54,454 nt of DNA from an uncultured Clostridia bacterium (GCA_945877365.1 CAMCRV010000016.1:1-54454); one strand, 5' to 3'; positions 8,610-16,736 are shown, counted from the stretch's first letter. Numbers and translations are program-made. The notes: generated by a model not told the origin, from the letters alone.

Positions 8610-9323
8610 TCAGTACACCGTCAGCGCCAGCTGCAGGGAGTTTCCGCACCGATCCGCCACAAAAATGTTGAGAGCCTCCCTGGGGAAGCGGAAGGTGACG
8701 CTCATGCTCTTCGGATCCCAGGCCTCCGGCGCAATCATCTCGCCGGCTGCAGTCTTGGCGTAGATGCCCTCATAGTCCAGCTCTCCGCTGTCATCCTGGA
8801 AGAAGATCACCAGCTTATCCCCCTCCTGAGTGCTTCCCACCAGCTCCGGCGCGGTGACATCCACACCGGTGACTTCCATGCTCTGGGTGGTGGACTGTTC
8901 ATTGATCAGGGTGACGGTGATTTCCAGATGACCGTTTTCCTCGGGGCGAACCTGATAAACGCCCGTATCCATTTCGTAGACCGGCAGCTTCTTCCCGTTC
9001 AGCATCGCGGAAATCCGCCGCAGGGGCAGGAAGCTGGAATAGGTGATCTCAAAGATGGGACGGCCCGGGATTCCCTTTGCGCTGGCCACCACCACCTCGG
9101 GGGTCAGGAACAGGATGGGCATCAGCAGAAACAGCGCCAGCAGAATCGCCAGCACCGACCGCTGCAGGGCATAGCGCTCCCTGCGGTAGTTGCTGTAGGA
9201 TTCCAGGACCTCCAATGGTACAGTATTGGGCTCTGCACCGCAGGCATCAAATACATTTGCCAGCATCTGGCTGGCAGTCGCCTGTGTGATAGGCTTGACC
9301 TTATCTTCTTTCTTTCTGAACAC
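8610..9323 (-). CDS. Membrane protein, candidate anti-sigma factor
   Basis: 237 residues from a GTG at 9323 with GGAGGAG 5 nt upstream. A cytoplasmic N-terminus (1-55, with ASQMLANVFDACG) leads to one membrane helix (about 58-77) and an extracellular beta-rich domain of about 155 residues with Ig-like features (VTAPELVGSTQEGDKLVIFF). The topology (short cytoplasmic part, one helix, external sensor domain) and position 15 nt after an ECF sigma gene are typical of anti-sigma factors. No zinc anti-sigma HxxxCxxC motif is seen, so this stays a positional prediction. Confidence 0.6.
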   Translation of the reverse strand: MFRKKEDKVKPITQATASQMLANVFDACGAEPNTVPLEVLESYSNYRRERYALQRSVLAILLALFLLMPILFLTPEVVVASAKGIPGRPIFEITYSSFLPLRRISAMLNGKKLPVYEMDTGVYQVRPEENGHLEITVTLINEQSTTQSMEVTGVDVTAPELVGSTQEGDKLVIFFQDDSGELDYEGIYAKTAAGEMIAPEAWDPKSMSVTFRFPREALNIFVADRCGNSLQLALTVY

Positions 9324-9338
9324 GACCGCTCCTCCTCC

Positions 9339-9905
9339 CTAGCGCTCTATGGTTTTTGCCAGCATATTCCGTCCGCTCTGGAGATAGCGCTTCACGGAAC
9401 TGACGGAAATATCCATCATTCTGGCAATCTCTTCGATTTTCATGTTGCGATAATACCGCAGAACAATGGCCTGTGACTCCGAAAAGGGCAGGCTCATGAT
9501 CTGCTTGACGAGGTACTCCTCCTGATCTGCCCGGATGGTGCGAAGCTCCGGGGATTCGTTGTCCCCCCGCTGTTCCTTCCGGAACAGGCTGCTCTGCTCA
9601 TACTGGTCCTGCTCTGCCTCATATAGTCGCTGCTTTCGATAGATATCGAAGCAGACACGCATATTGATCTGATTCAGCCAGGATACAAACACCGTGGGAT
9701 CCCGCAGGGTGGTGATGTTTTTCAGAGCCAGTATGTAGGTTTCCTGTATGGCGTCCTGCGCCAGAAATTCATCCCGTAGATAGCGGTAGGAGAACCGATA
9801 CTGGCGCTGGTAGGTGGCAACATAAAGCTCCGCGAATGCATCGCTGTCACCCATCTGCGCCCGTTTCACCAGCTGCGCCAGATATTGATAGTCCAAACTT
9901 GCCAC
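9339..9905 (-). CDS. ECF-type RNA polymerase sigma factor
   Basis: 188 residues. Region 2 covers about 20-85 (AFAELYVATYQRQYRFSYRY, DAIQETYILALKN) and region 4 about 130-185 (LPFSESQAIVLRYYRNMKIEEIA, then the DISVSSVKRYLQSGRN helix). Regions 1 and 3 are absent, as in ECF sigma factors. The start is a GTG at 9905 with GAGG about 8 nt upstream. Downstream is a membrane protein that could hold it inactive. It probably directs transcription of this surface operon and of targets elsewhere. Confidence 0.88.
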   Translation of the reverse strand: MASLDYQYLAQLVKRAQMGDSDAFAELYVATYQRQYRFSYRYLRDEFLAQDAIQETYILALKNITTLRDPTVFVSWLNQINMRVCFDIYRKQRLYEAEQDQYEQSSLFRKEQRGDNESPELRTIRADQEEYLVKQIMSLPFSESQAIVLRYYRNMKIEEIARMMDISVSSVKRYLQSGRNMLAKTIER

Positions 9906-9946
9906 TGCCCACGCCTCCTCTCTTTCCGGAAGTAAGTCACGCCTTC

Positions 9947-10633
9947 CTAGCCTCTGTGGATTCTGTTATTGGACAGCGCCACCAGATCGGTAATGGTTTT
10001 GATCTCCGGTCCCTCTTCAAAGGCTACACCGTAACGGTATTGGATGCATTTACCCTGGGCAGCGGAATTATAGCTGCACACCTTCTTGTCCATGCGGTCC
10101 AGAAATATGTCAATATCCGCCCGGCTGCAGTCCTCAAACAAGGCCAGGAATTTATTTCCGCCGTTGCGCCCCACAAAGCACAGGCTCACGGAGGCCATTT
10201 TCAGAATATTGGAAAAGTCCTGGATGATGGCGTTGCCCTCGGCGTGACCGAATTCCTCGTTGATCTGCATGATGTTGCTCAACTCCACCATGACGCAGCC
10301 CACATTCCTGGGCAGGGGTTTGTCCAGATACTTCTCAATCAGCCGGTCGCAGCTGTGCCGGTTGGCAAGGCCGGAAAGGGGATCGGAATGGACAGCAAAG
10401 TCCAGCTCCCGGTAGTCCTTTTTATAGGCGCCGATGAAGCCGAAGTCCACCAGAATGAAGACGAAGCACAGCCCCAGGCAGGCCCAGAGCATGGCGCACA
10501 CAGCCTTCACCGCCGGGTCGTTGGCGATGGCATGATACAGCTCATACCGGGAGAAGATCATGTAGCCGCAGCCCAGCGCAAACAGAATAAACAGAATCAT
10601 CTGAATGGTCTTCAGAATGTTATATTTTTTCAC
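9947..10633 (-). CDS. Membrane GGDEF-family protein with degenerate active site
   Basis: 228 residues. The GTG at 10633 is chosen because GGGGGAGGA lies just upstream; a longer frame from a TTG at 10663 would place that site inside the gene. Two membrane helices (about 12-28 and 42-66) precede a GGDEF domain starting at DPLSGLANRHSCD. The signature is GGNKF (158-162) instead of GGDEF/GGEEF, and the metal-binding Asp of the VELSN segment is Glu117, so cyclic-di-GMP synthesis is unlikely. Such domains can still bind nucleotides or proteins. It is the first gene of the operon, 41 nt before the sigma gene, and may pass a signal to it. Confidence 0.8.
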   Translation of the reverse strand: MKKYNILKTIQMILFILFALGCGYMIFSRYELYHAIANDPAVKAVCAMLWACLGLCFVFILVDFGFIGAYKKDYRELDFAVHSDPLSGLANRHSCDRLIEKYLDKPLPRNVGCVMVELSNIMQINEEFGHAEGNAIIQDFSNILKMASVSLCFVGRNGGNKFLALFEDCSRADIDIFLDRMDKKVCSYNSAAQGKCIQYRYGVAFEEGPEIKTITDLVALSNNRIHRG

Positions 10634-10696
10634 GGGTTCATCCTCCCCCTGGGGAAACTTCAATATTTCGCCATGTTAAGATAGTATTCTAAGGTA

Positions 10697-10725
10697 AGTA
10701 TAGCACACTTTTTCCGTTCCGTCTA
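10697..10725 (-). promoter_or_regulatory. Putative promoter of the GGDEF-sigma-pilus operon
   Basis: On the minus strand TAGACG (10720-10725) and TATACT (10697-10702) are spaced 17 nt, a fair sigma-A match. A GGAAC motif lies within the spacer, recalling ECF -35 elements, so self-control by the ECF factor is possible but unproven. Confidence 0.5.
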
Positions 10726-10773
10726 CGAAAAGTTGGAAAAACTTTCTGCTTCTTTTTCCAAAAGACGCGGAAA

Positions 10774-10802
10774 AAGCCCCTGAAGCAATCTTCAGGGGCT
10801 TT
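10774..10802 (-). terminator. Terminator between the polymerase operon and the GGDEF operon
   Basis: A 12-bp stem AAGCCCCTGAAG/CTTCAGGGGCTT with a 4-nt loop is followed on the minus strand by a T-run. It probably ends the polymerase-yolD transcript; on the plus strand the T-run is shorter. Confidence 0.75.
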
Positions 10803-10925
10803 CACTGTCGAAAAAACCTTCGGGCTTTTCCGATAAAAGTTTGCAGCCTGATATGTATTTTTCCGTCAGGTACACGCCCTGACAGAAAACTATTTTTTCT
10901 GCTTATCGGCTTTGCTCAGCCGCTT

Positions 10926-11130
10926 GATAAATTGGAATTTGGCGAGGAAATGCCTTCCCCTTTGGGGAAGGTGCCCCAGTGCGCACACTGGGGCGGAAGA
11001 GGGCGGTGAAGCGTAAATCATTTCTTATGTTTCGGCGAAACGATAGGAGCCTCTCCCGACCTCGCTTACGCTCGGCCACCCTCCCCGAAGGGGAGGGCAT
11101 TGGCAGACACACCGCCAAATTCCAATTTGC
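10926..11130. repeat. Intergenic inverted-repeat element, copy 1
   Basis: About 205 bp bounded by GATAAATTGGAATTTGGCG on the left and its near inverse CGCCAAATTCCAATTT on the right. The inside has nested hairpins (CCTTCCCC/GGGGAAGG, GCCCCAGTG/CACTGGGGC, CCCTCCCC/GGGGAGGG). No transposase or gene is present. It fills most of the 590-bp gene-free stretch 10634-11224 together with the promoter and terminator described there. Confidence 0.75.
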
Positions 11131-11224
11131 CGCTTTGCTGACTTCAGGCGATATGCACATTTTTTCCCCTTAGGCGGCAAACTCTGCGAATCTTTTCGCC
11201 AGTCTCAAGTCTCTAAAGCGTACT

Positions 11225-11647
11225 TCAGGAGCCGGGATATTCTTCTTCCAGGCGGATGGATGTGATTTCCTTCAAAGGAACCGACTTCCCGTCGGCAAAC
11301 AGCAGAAGCTGACCGGGGATATCCACCTGCTTCACCCGCCCCCGGGCGGAGTGAATGCATCCTCCGGCCTTTCTGGAATCCGGTCGGAACCACACCACCT
11401 CCGCCTCTGGCTGTGTTTCGATGGTGTCCTGAATCTTCCGGATGGCGGAATCCAGCTCCTCCAGGGCATCCTGCGCCAGAATAATCGGCTGCTCCACCAC
11501 CCGCCCTGTCTCCCCGATGGCATCGTCAAAGCCTGTCAGCGCGGCGAAGGGGGCAAACTGCGCCGCCCGATCCCGTACGGGCATGGGCAGCCGCTGCTGG
11601 GAAACCGGCCGGGGGTGATGCAGAATCTGCGCATATCGGTCATCCAT
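11225..11647 (-). CDS. YolD-like protein, partner of the Y-family polymerase
   Basis: 140 residues. The N-terminus has the YolD-family signature RDRAAQFAPFAALTGFDDAI (about 25-44), and the C-terminal part is a small beta-rich domain ending LKEITSIRLEE. YolD proteins occur next to UvrX-type polymerases in Firmicutes and are linked to SOS repair. It starts 3 nt after the polymerase stop and so shares its transcript; in Bacillus the order is usually reversed. Biochemical function is not firmly known. Confidence 0.8.
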   Translation of the reverse strand: MDDRYAQILHHPRPVSQQRLPMPVRDRAAQFAPFAALTGFDDAIGETGRVVEQPIILAQDALEELDSAIRKIQDTIETQPEAEVVWFRPDSRKAGGCIHSARGRVKQVDIPGQLLLFADGKSVPLKEITSIRLEEEYPGS

Positions 11648-11650
11648 GGT

Positions 11651-13147
11651 CTATGCCCTGTGGCCGCCGATCTGCCGGCTGCGCTCCATAGCGGTGGCTC
11701 CTTCCTGAAGATTCATGCCCCTGACAATGGCATTTTTCCCATACTTTTTCCGGATGTCCAGCACCGCCTTCTGCCGGGACTGCTCCCGCCGGAGCCGCAG
11801 CTCCTCCGCCGCCCGGCGCTGCTGCTCCTGCTGATCCGTGAAAAAATTCAGCTGCTCCATGGTCTCGGCCTGTTCTTCCTGACGGCTCAGATTGCAGGCA
11901 GCCAGGGTGATCCGCCGCACCAGCAGGCGGCTGTCCACGATTTTGTCGTACAGCTCCGTCACCGCCCGGAGGATCTGACGGGTGGAGGCGCTTCGGCCTT
12001 CCAGCCGGGCGGTGCCGTGGGCGTGCTTCGGGATTTCCCGACCGTAGTGATCGGTGACAATCCGGCCGCTGTAAGACTGCCGCAGAACAGGATCTTTGAG
12101 ATTCTCCACATCGTAGCCCACCGTCAGGGTCAGCTGATCCGTCACCAGCCCCTTGTCCACCAGATCCAGCACCAGAAGATCCGCCATCTCCCGGGTCACC
12201 AACCGCGCCTGATCTGCCGGATACGGTCTGGTCAGCACCTGACCGGAGCTGAGGCTTTTGGTCTGGGGACGGTAGGCCTTGATATCCGCCATGGTGCAGC
12301 TCTCCCAGCCCCAAGCGTGGTCGATGAGCAGCTCAGCGTTGATTCCAAACAGGCGGTACAGAGACTCCCCATCCTGCAAAGAGCGCAGGGCGATGTCTCC
12401 CATGGTGTACATTCCATGCCTTTCCAGCTTCCGCTGATAGCCCCGTCCTACCCGCCAGAAATCCGTCAGGGGGCGGTGCTCCCAGAGGGTTTCCCGGTAG
12501 CTCAGCTCATCCAGCATGGCAATGCGCACCCCGTCCCCATCCGGCTCCGTGTGCTTGGCCACGATATCCATGGCCACCTTGCAAAGGTACAGGTTGGTGC
12601 CGATCCCAGCGGTAGCCGTGATGCCGGACTCCTGCACCACATCCCGGAGGATGGCTCTGGTGAATTCATAGGGGGTCATGCCCCGAGCCTTCAGGTAGGG
12701 GGCGGCATCCAGAAACACCTCGTCGATGGAATAGACATGGATATCCTCCGGCGCGGCATACCGCAGATAAATCTGGTAAATCCGGGTGCTGTGCTCCATA
12801 TACAGGGCCATTCTGGGGGGCGCGGTGATAAAATCCACCGCCAGGCAAGGATCCTCCGCCAGCTTCCGGGCATCCCAGGAGCTGCCCCGGAGCCTTCCGC
12901 CGGGGGCCTTCATGGCCCGCAGGGCGTTGGCCTGATCCACCAGCTGCTTTGCCTCAAACAGCCGGGCGCGGCCGGGCACCCCGAAACGCTTCAGGCTGGG
13001 GGTAGCGGCCAGGCAGATGGTCTTGTCCGTCCGGGTCTCGTCCGCCACCAGCAGATTGGTGGTCAGCGGGTCCAGCCCCCGCTCCACGCACTCCACCGAG
13101 GCGTAAAAGGATTTCAGATCAATGGCAATATAGCATCCGGTTTCCAT
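11651..13147 (-). CDS. Y-family translesion DNA polymerase (UvrX/UmuC-like)
   Basis: 498 residues. The palm/finger region starts with YIAIDLKSFYASVE (about 6-19), holding the first metal Asp, and has the catalytic SIDEVFLD motif near residue 141. A helix-hairpin-helix region follows at about 235-260 and a little-finger domain fills the rest, with a Gln/Arg-rich tail. These enzymes copy past damaged bases during the SOS response. The promoter upstream carries a LexA box, so damage induction is well supported. The 5' leader is about 200 nt and contains an inverted-repeat element. A YolD gene follows directly. Confidence 0.9.
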   Translation of the reverse strand: METGCYIAIDLKSFYASVECVERGLDPLTTNLLVADETRTDKTICLAATPSLKRFGVPGRARLFEAKQLVDQANALRAMKAPGGRLRGSSWDARKLAEDPCLAVDFITAPPRMALYMEHSTRIYQIYLRYAAPEDIHVYSIDEVFLDAAPYLKARGMTPYEFTRAILRDVVQESGITATAGIGTNLYLCKVAMDIVAKHTEPDGDGVRIAMLDELSYRETLWEHRPLTDFWRVGRGYQRKLERHGMYTMGDIALRSLQDGESLYRLFGINAELLIDHAWGWESCTMADIKAYRPQTKSLSSGQVLTRPYPADQARLVTREMADLLVLDLVDKGLVTDQLTLTVGYDVENLKDPVLRQSYSGRIVTDHYGREIPKHAHGTARLEGRSASTRQILRAVTELYDKIVDSRLLVRRITLAACNLSRQEEQAETMEQLNFFTDQQEQQRRAAEELRLRREQSRQKAVLDIRKKYGKNAIVRGMNLQEGATAMERSRQIGGHRA

Positions 13148-13189
13148 GGTTTTCCCCCCCCTTATTTCAGACCCGGCAAGCGGTGCGGA

Positions 13190-13334
13190 AAATCGGAATT
13201 TGTCAGGCAGCCGCGCTTGCCTCTCCCTTTGGGAGAGGTGCCCCCGTAGGGGGCGGAGAGGGCCCTCTCAGTCACGGCCTTGGCCGTGACAGCTCCCCCA
13301 GAGTGGGAGCCAAGTAATCGCCAAATCCCAGTTT
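13190..13334. repeat. Intergenic inverted-repeat element, copy 2, in the polymerase leader
   Basis: About 145 bp bounded by AATCGGAATTTG and CAAATCCCAGTTT, a degenerate form of the inverted ends seen in the other copies. Internal hairpins include CTCTCCC/GGGAGAG and GTCACGGCC/GGCCGTGAC. It lies between the SOS promoter and the polymerase start, so it should be transcribed as part of the leader. Confidence 0.65.
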
Positions 13335-13360
13335 CTCTTTCCATTCACCGTCTTTTCTCC

Positions 13361-13389
13361 ATTATAGAACATCTGTTCGTAAATGTCAA
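13361..13389 (-). promoter_or_regulatory. SOS promoter of the polymerase operon
   Basis: On the minus strand there is a consensus promoter, TTGACA (13384-13389) and TATAAT (13361-13366), with exactly 17 nt between. The spacer holds CGAACAGATGTTCT (13366-13379), which fits the Firmicutes LexA box CGAACRNRYGTTYC at all but the last base. LexA bound here would block RNA polymerase directly. Confidence 0.9.
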
Positions 13390-13410
13390 GTCATACAGAA
13401 AACATTGGAT

Positions 13411-13439
13411 TTGACTTGCCGGGGCGAAAATGCTACAAT
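13411..13439 (+). promoter_or_regulatory. Promoter of the GH3 glucosidase gene
   Basis: TTGACT (13411-13416) and TACAAT (13434-13439) with a 17-nt spacer. It fires away from the SOS promoter; the two -35 boxes are about 20 bp apart. Confidence 0.8.
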
Positions 13440-13473
13440 TGCCATAGAATTTGCAGCATCAGGAGGTTTCTCC

Positions 13474-15864
13474 ATGAAGTTTATGGAAAAGGCCAAAAAT
13501 CTGGGTGTCACGGCCATTCAATATCTGGCGCAGGACAATGCCCGGCACAATTCTGAAAAATCCGTCACCCCCGGTATGCCCGAGCTTCTTCGGAAGGTTG
13601 CCGCCGAGGGTGCAGTTCTGCTGGAAAACGGCGTCCTTCCCTTTGCCCCCGGCACCCGGCTGGCGGTATTCGGACGCACCCAGATCAACTGGTTTTTCTC
13701 CGGCTACGGCTCCGGCGGCGATGTGAACGCCCCCTATCAGGTAAACCTTCTGGACGCCCTTCGCAGCTGTAAGGAGCTGAAGGTCAACGAAGTCCTGGCT
13801 CAGACCTATGAGCGCTTCTGCGTGGAGAATCCTGCTGAATCCGGCTCCTGGGGTCAGTGGCCCTGCTCCCATCCGGAGATGCATCTGACGGATGCCGTGG
13901 TGAAGCAGGCCAGCACCTTTTCCCCGGATGCCCTGATCGTCATCGGCCGCTGCGCCGGGGAGGATCGGGATCTTCCTCTGGAAAAGGGCGGCTACTACCT
14001 CACCGATGAGGAAGTGAATATGCTCCGGCTGGTGACCCGGCGGTTTCCCAACGCCGTGCTGCTGCTGAACATCGGCTCAGTCATGGATCTGTCCTTCCTG
14101 AAGGACTACTCCTTCGGCGCCGTGCTGATTCTCTGGCACGGCGGCATGGAAAGCGGCAATGCTGCCGCCGACCTGCTGTTGGGAAAGTCTGTCCCCTCCG
14201 GCCGTCTGACAGATACCGTTGCACTGCGCTATGAGGACTATCCCTCCTCCCCATACTTCGGCAAGAAAGAGGGCTGCGAGTACCGCGAGGACATCTATCT
14301 GGGTTACCGCTGGCTGGAAACCTTCTCCCGGGACAGGGTTCTCTATCCCTTTGGCTACGGCCTGTCCTATACCACCTTCCAGACGGAAACCGTTACGGAG
14401 GATCCCCTGCATTACCGGGTCACCGTCACCAACACCGGCAGCCACCCCGGAAAGCACACCATGATGCTGTTTGTGGAAAAACCCTGCGGCGTGCTGGGCA
14501 ATCCCGCCCGGGAGCTGGTGAGCTTCGCCAAAACCGGTTTGCTGGAGCCGGGGCAGTCCCAGACTCTCTGCCTGCATCTGACCCCGGAGCAGCTGGCCTC
14601 CTATGACGACAGCGGCCTCACCGGTCACAAGTCCTGCTATGTAATCCAGCCCGGCCTGCACCGGCTGTATGTGGGCACCAATGTCCGGGACGCTGAGCTG
14701 GTGCATCAGGTATCCGTGGAGGCGTTTCATGTGGTGCAGCAGCTTTCCGAGGCCGCCGCACCGGCAGCTGCCTTCCCCATTGTCTGGAACGACAACGGTC
14801 AGCCCGGGGAGCGCACCGCCTCCCCCCGGACGGTGGATTGGAAGCAGAGGATTCTGGAAAACCTTCCCAAAACCCGGTTCATCACCGGGGACAAGGGCTA
14901 CAAGCTGAAGGATGTGAAAAGCGGCCGGGTCTCCATGGAGGCATTTGTGGCGCAGCTCAGCGATGACGAGCTGGAGGCCATCACCCGGGGAGCAGGCCCC
15001 ATGAACAGTCCCCTTGGCCCCCGGGGCAACGCCGGTGTCCTCGGCGGCGTAAATGAGTCCCTGCGGAAGAAGGGGATTCCCCCCGTTGCCGCCGCCTACG
15101 GTTCTGCCGGTGTGGGGGTGTATGAATCCTGCTCCCTGCTGCCCTGCGGCACCCTGCTGGCCTGCACCTTTGACCAGGAGCTGGTGGAAACCGTCGCCCG
15201 GCACACGGCGCAGGAGATGCGTACCCGTGGGGTGCAGGTGCTGCTGGCGCCGGGAATGAACCTCCACCGCAACCCCCTGTGCGGCCGGAATTTTGAGTAT
15301 TTCTCCGAGGATCCCCTCCTTACGGGAAAAATCGCCGCCGCCTTTGTCCGGGGCATCCAGTCCGCCGGGTGCGCCGCCTGCCCCGGCCACTTCGCCTGCA
15401 ACAATCAGGAGAAAAACCGGCACAAAGCAGACTCCGTTGTCTCGGAGCGGGCCCTCCGGGAGCTGTATCTCAAGGGCTTTGAGATCTGCATAAAGGAAGC
15501 CGCTCCCAAATTCCTGATGACTGGGCACAACAAGCTCAACGGGGTCTGGTGCTGCTGCCACTATGATCTGGCCACCACCATCGCCCGGAGGGAATGGGGC
15601 TATCGGGGCTGCTTCCTCACAGACTGGTGGATGCAGTACACCTCCTCTCCGGAATTTCCCAGGCTCCGGGGCAACGGCTACCGGATCCGCGCCGGGGTGG
15701 ATGTGCTGATGCCCGGCAGCAAAAATGCGCGGGAGCTTTCCGCCAAGAGTGACGGTACCGCTCTGGAAACCCTGAAAAAAGAGGAGGGCATCACCCTTGG
15801 GGAGCTGCAAAGCTGCGCCGCCCATGTGCTGCAAAGCATTCTGGAGCTGGAAAATCTGAAATAA
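13474..15864 (+). CDS. GH3-family beta-glucosidase with swapped domain order
   Basis: 796 residues. The ATG at 13474 is chosen because CAGGAGG lies 7 nt upstream; a longer frame to 13405 would overlap the promoter. The order is reversed compared with classic GH3: the C-terminal alpha/beta-sandwich-like domain comes first (about 25-265), then a fibronectin-III-like domain (about 290-415), then the TIM-barrel-type catalytic domain (about 470-790). The nucleophile should be Asp717 in CFLTDWW. GKIAAAFVRG and KHF-like ACPGHFACNN motifs support the family. This layout is known in some ruminal and gut beta-glucosidases. No signal peptide is seen, so it should act on imported glycosides in the cytoplasm. 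No transporter is adjacent. Confidence 0.9.
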   Translation: MKFMEKAKNLGVTAIQYLAQDNARHNSEKSVTPGMPELLRKVAAEGAVLLENGVLPFAPGTRLAVFGRTQINWFFSGYGSGGDVNAPYQVNLLDALRSCKELKVNEVLAQTYERFCVENPAESGSWGQWPCSHPEMHLTDAVVKQASTFSPDALIVIGRCAGEDRDLPLEKGGYYLTDEEVNMLRLVTRRFPNAVLLLNIGSVMDLSFLKDYSFGAVLILWHGGMESGNAAADLLLGKSVPSGRLTDTVALRYEDYPSSPYFGKKEGCEYREDIYLGYRWLETFSRDRVLYPFGYGLSYTTFQTETVTEDPLHYRVTVTNTGSHPGKHTMMLFVEKPCGVLGNPARELVSFAKTGLLEPGQSQTLCLHLTPEQLASYDDSGLTGHKSCYVIQPGLHRLYVGTNVRDAELVHQVSVEAFHVVQQLSEAAAPAAAFPIVWNDNGQPGERTASPRTVDWKQRILENLPKTRFITGDKGYKLKDVKSGRVSMEAFVAQLSDDELEAITRGAGPMNSPLGPRGNAGVLGGVNESLRKKGIPPVAAAYGSAGVGVYESCSLLPCGTLLACTFDQELVETVARHTAQEMRTRGVQVLLAPGMNLHRNPLCGRNFEYFSEDPLLTGKIAAAFVRGIQSAGCAACPGHFACNNQEKNRHKADSVVSERALRELYLKGFEICIKEAAPKFLMTGHNKLNGVWCCCHYDLATTIARREWGYRGCFLTDWWMQYTSSPEFPRLRGNGYRIRAGVDVLMPGSKNARELSAKSDGTALETLKKEEGITLGELQSCAAHVLQSILELENLK

Positions 15865-15871
15865 GCAAAAA

Positions 15872-15914
15872 ATCCCCCTCAAAAGCGGCTGCAAACGCTG
15901 CTTTTAAGGGGGAT
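15872..15914. terminator. Two-way terminator between GH3 and membrane protein genes
   Basis: A stem made of ATCCCCCT and AAAAGC with their inverse partners, broken by one mismatch. On the minus strand a run of six T follows; on the plus strand the tail is also T-rich. It probably serves both converging genes. Confidence 0.8.
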
Positions 15915-15929
15915 CTGTTCTGTCTTTTC

Positions 15930-16625
15930 TTACTCCTCCCAGGGCTGATCGGGGTCAGCCTGATAGGTGTACTGGGTCTGCGGGGGCTGCTGGGGCTCCG
16001 GCTTTCTGGGGGGCATACCCTTGTCCTTATTCCGGCTGAAGAACAGGAAGAAGGGCTGGGTGATGGAAAACACGATGCTCAGCACCAGAAACAGCACGCT
16101 GTTCTCCGGGTCGCAGGAGGTGTAGATATCGTACACCGCCATATACTGAATCACCGCGGCTGCGATTCCCACCCCTGCCAGCGGCAGAGCAAGGCCGCAC
16201 ACCGTCAGAATCAGTCCCACAATCCTGCCCAGCAGGACATCCTCACTCACATGGGTGAACACGCTGGCAGCCACCTGCGCCACGGCCATGCCGCTGACAA
16301 TGACGATGGCCACCGTCAGCACCATGGAAATAATGCTCAGCACCACCAGCACCTTCCGCTTGGACTTGATCTGTCCCTTCACCACATAGCGGTACTGGTC
16401 GGACAGAGAACCGATGATCCACAGCTTCAGCACCGGCACCCAGCTGAACCAGGCGTTGTCAATGCCCCGGCGCTTTGCCAGGGTGTACAGCGCCAGCGCC
16501 GTCAGCACATAGGCGACAATGCCCAGCGTAAAGGACGGCACCTGAAACAGAGCCGACAGCTTGCCGAAATTCAGAAGCTGATCCAGAAATTGTTCAAATT
16601 GCATCGAAGTCATACCGTACATCAT
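15930..16625 (-). CDS. Polytopic membrane protein of unknown function
   Basis: 231 residues with about five membrane helices (near 30-50, 62-80, 92-115, 130-160, 170-195) and a Pro/Gln-rich cytoplasmic tail (KPEPQQPPQTQ). The segment LYTLAKRRGIDNAWFSWVPV after the first helix resembles small conserved membrane proteins of Clostridia that NCBI usually leaves unnamed. The ATG at 16625 has GAGGAGG 10 nt upstream. It appears to be a single-gene unit with its own promoter and terminator. I cannot assign a role. Confidence 0.7.
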   Translation of the reverse strand: MMYGMTSMQFEQFLDQLLNFGKLSALFQVPSFTLGIVAYVLTALALYTLAKRRGIDNAWFSWVPVLKLWIIGSLSDQYRYVVKGQIKSKRKVLVVLSIISMVLTVAIVIVSGMAVAQVAASVFTHVSEDVLLGRIVGLILTVCGLALPLAGVGIAAAVIQYMAVYDIYTSCDPENSVLFLVLSIVFSITQPFFLFFSRNKDKGMPPRKPEPQQPPQTQYTYQADPDQPWEE

Positions 16626-16663
16626 AAATGTGGTACCTCCTCTATCTATGGAATTGCGAAACT

Positions 16664-16692
16664 ATCATAGCATATCCCGGGGCTGCTGGCAA
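16664..16692 (-). promoter_or_regulatory. Promoter of the unknown membrane protein gene
   Basis: Minus-strand TTGCCA (16687-16692) and TATGAT (16664-16669) with a 17-nt spacer. Confidence 0.6.
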
Positions 16693-16699
16693 GACCGCA

Positions 16700-16733
16700 C
16701 TTTAAGCCGGTGGTCTCCCACCGGCTCTTAAAG
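16700..16733 (-). terminator. Hairpin after htpG
   Basis: A long stem (ACTTTAAG plus CCGGTGG with a two-base bulge, loop GAGA) starts just after the htpG stop. No T-run follows, so its strength as an intrinsic terminator is uncertain. Confidence 0.55.
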
Positions 16734-16736
16734 TCA

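Noticed and set aside
10895..11165. Short coding frames over repeat copy 1
   Set aside because: The region is made of nested inverted repeats with no ribosome sites; the frames are chance products.
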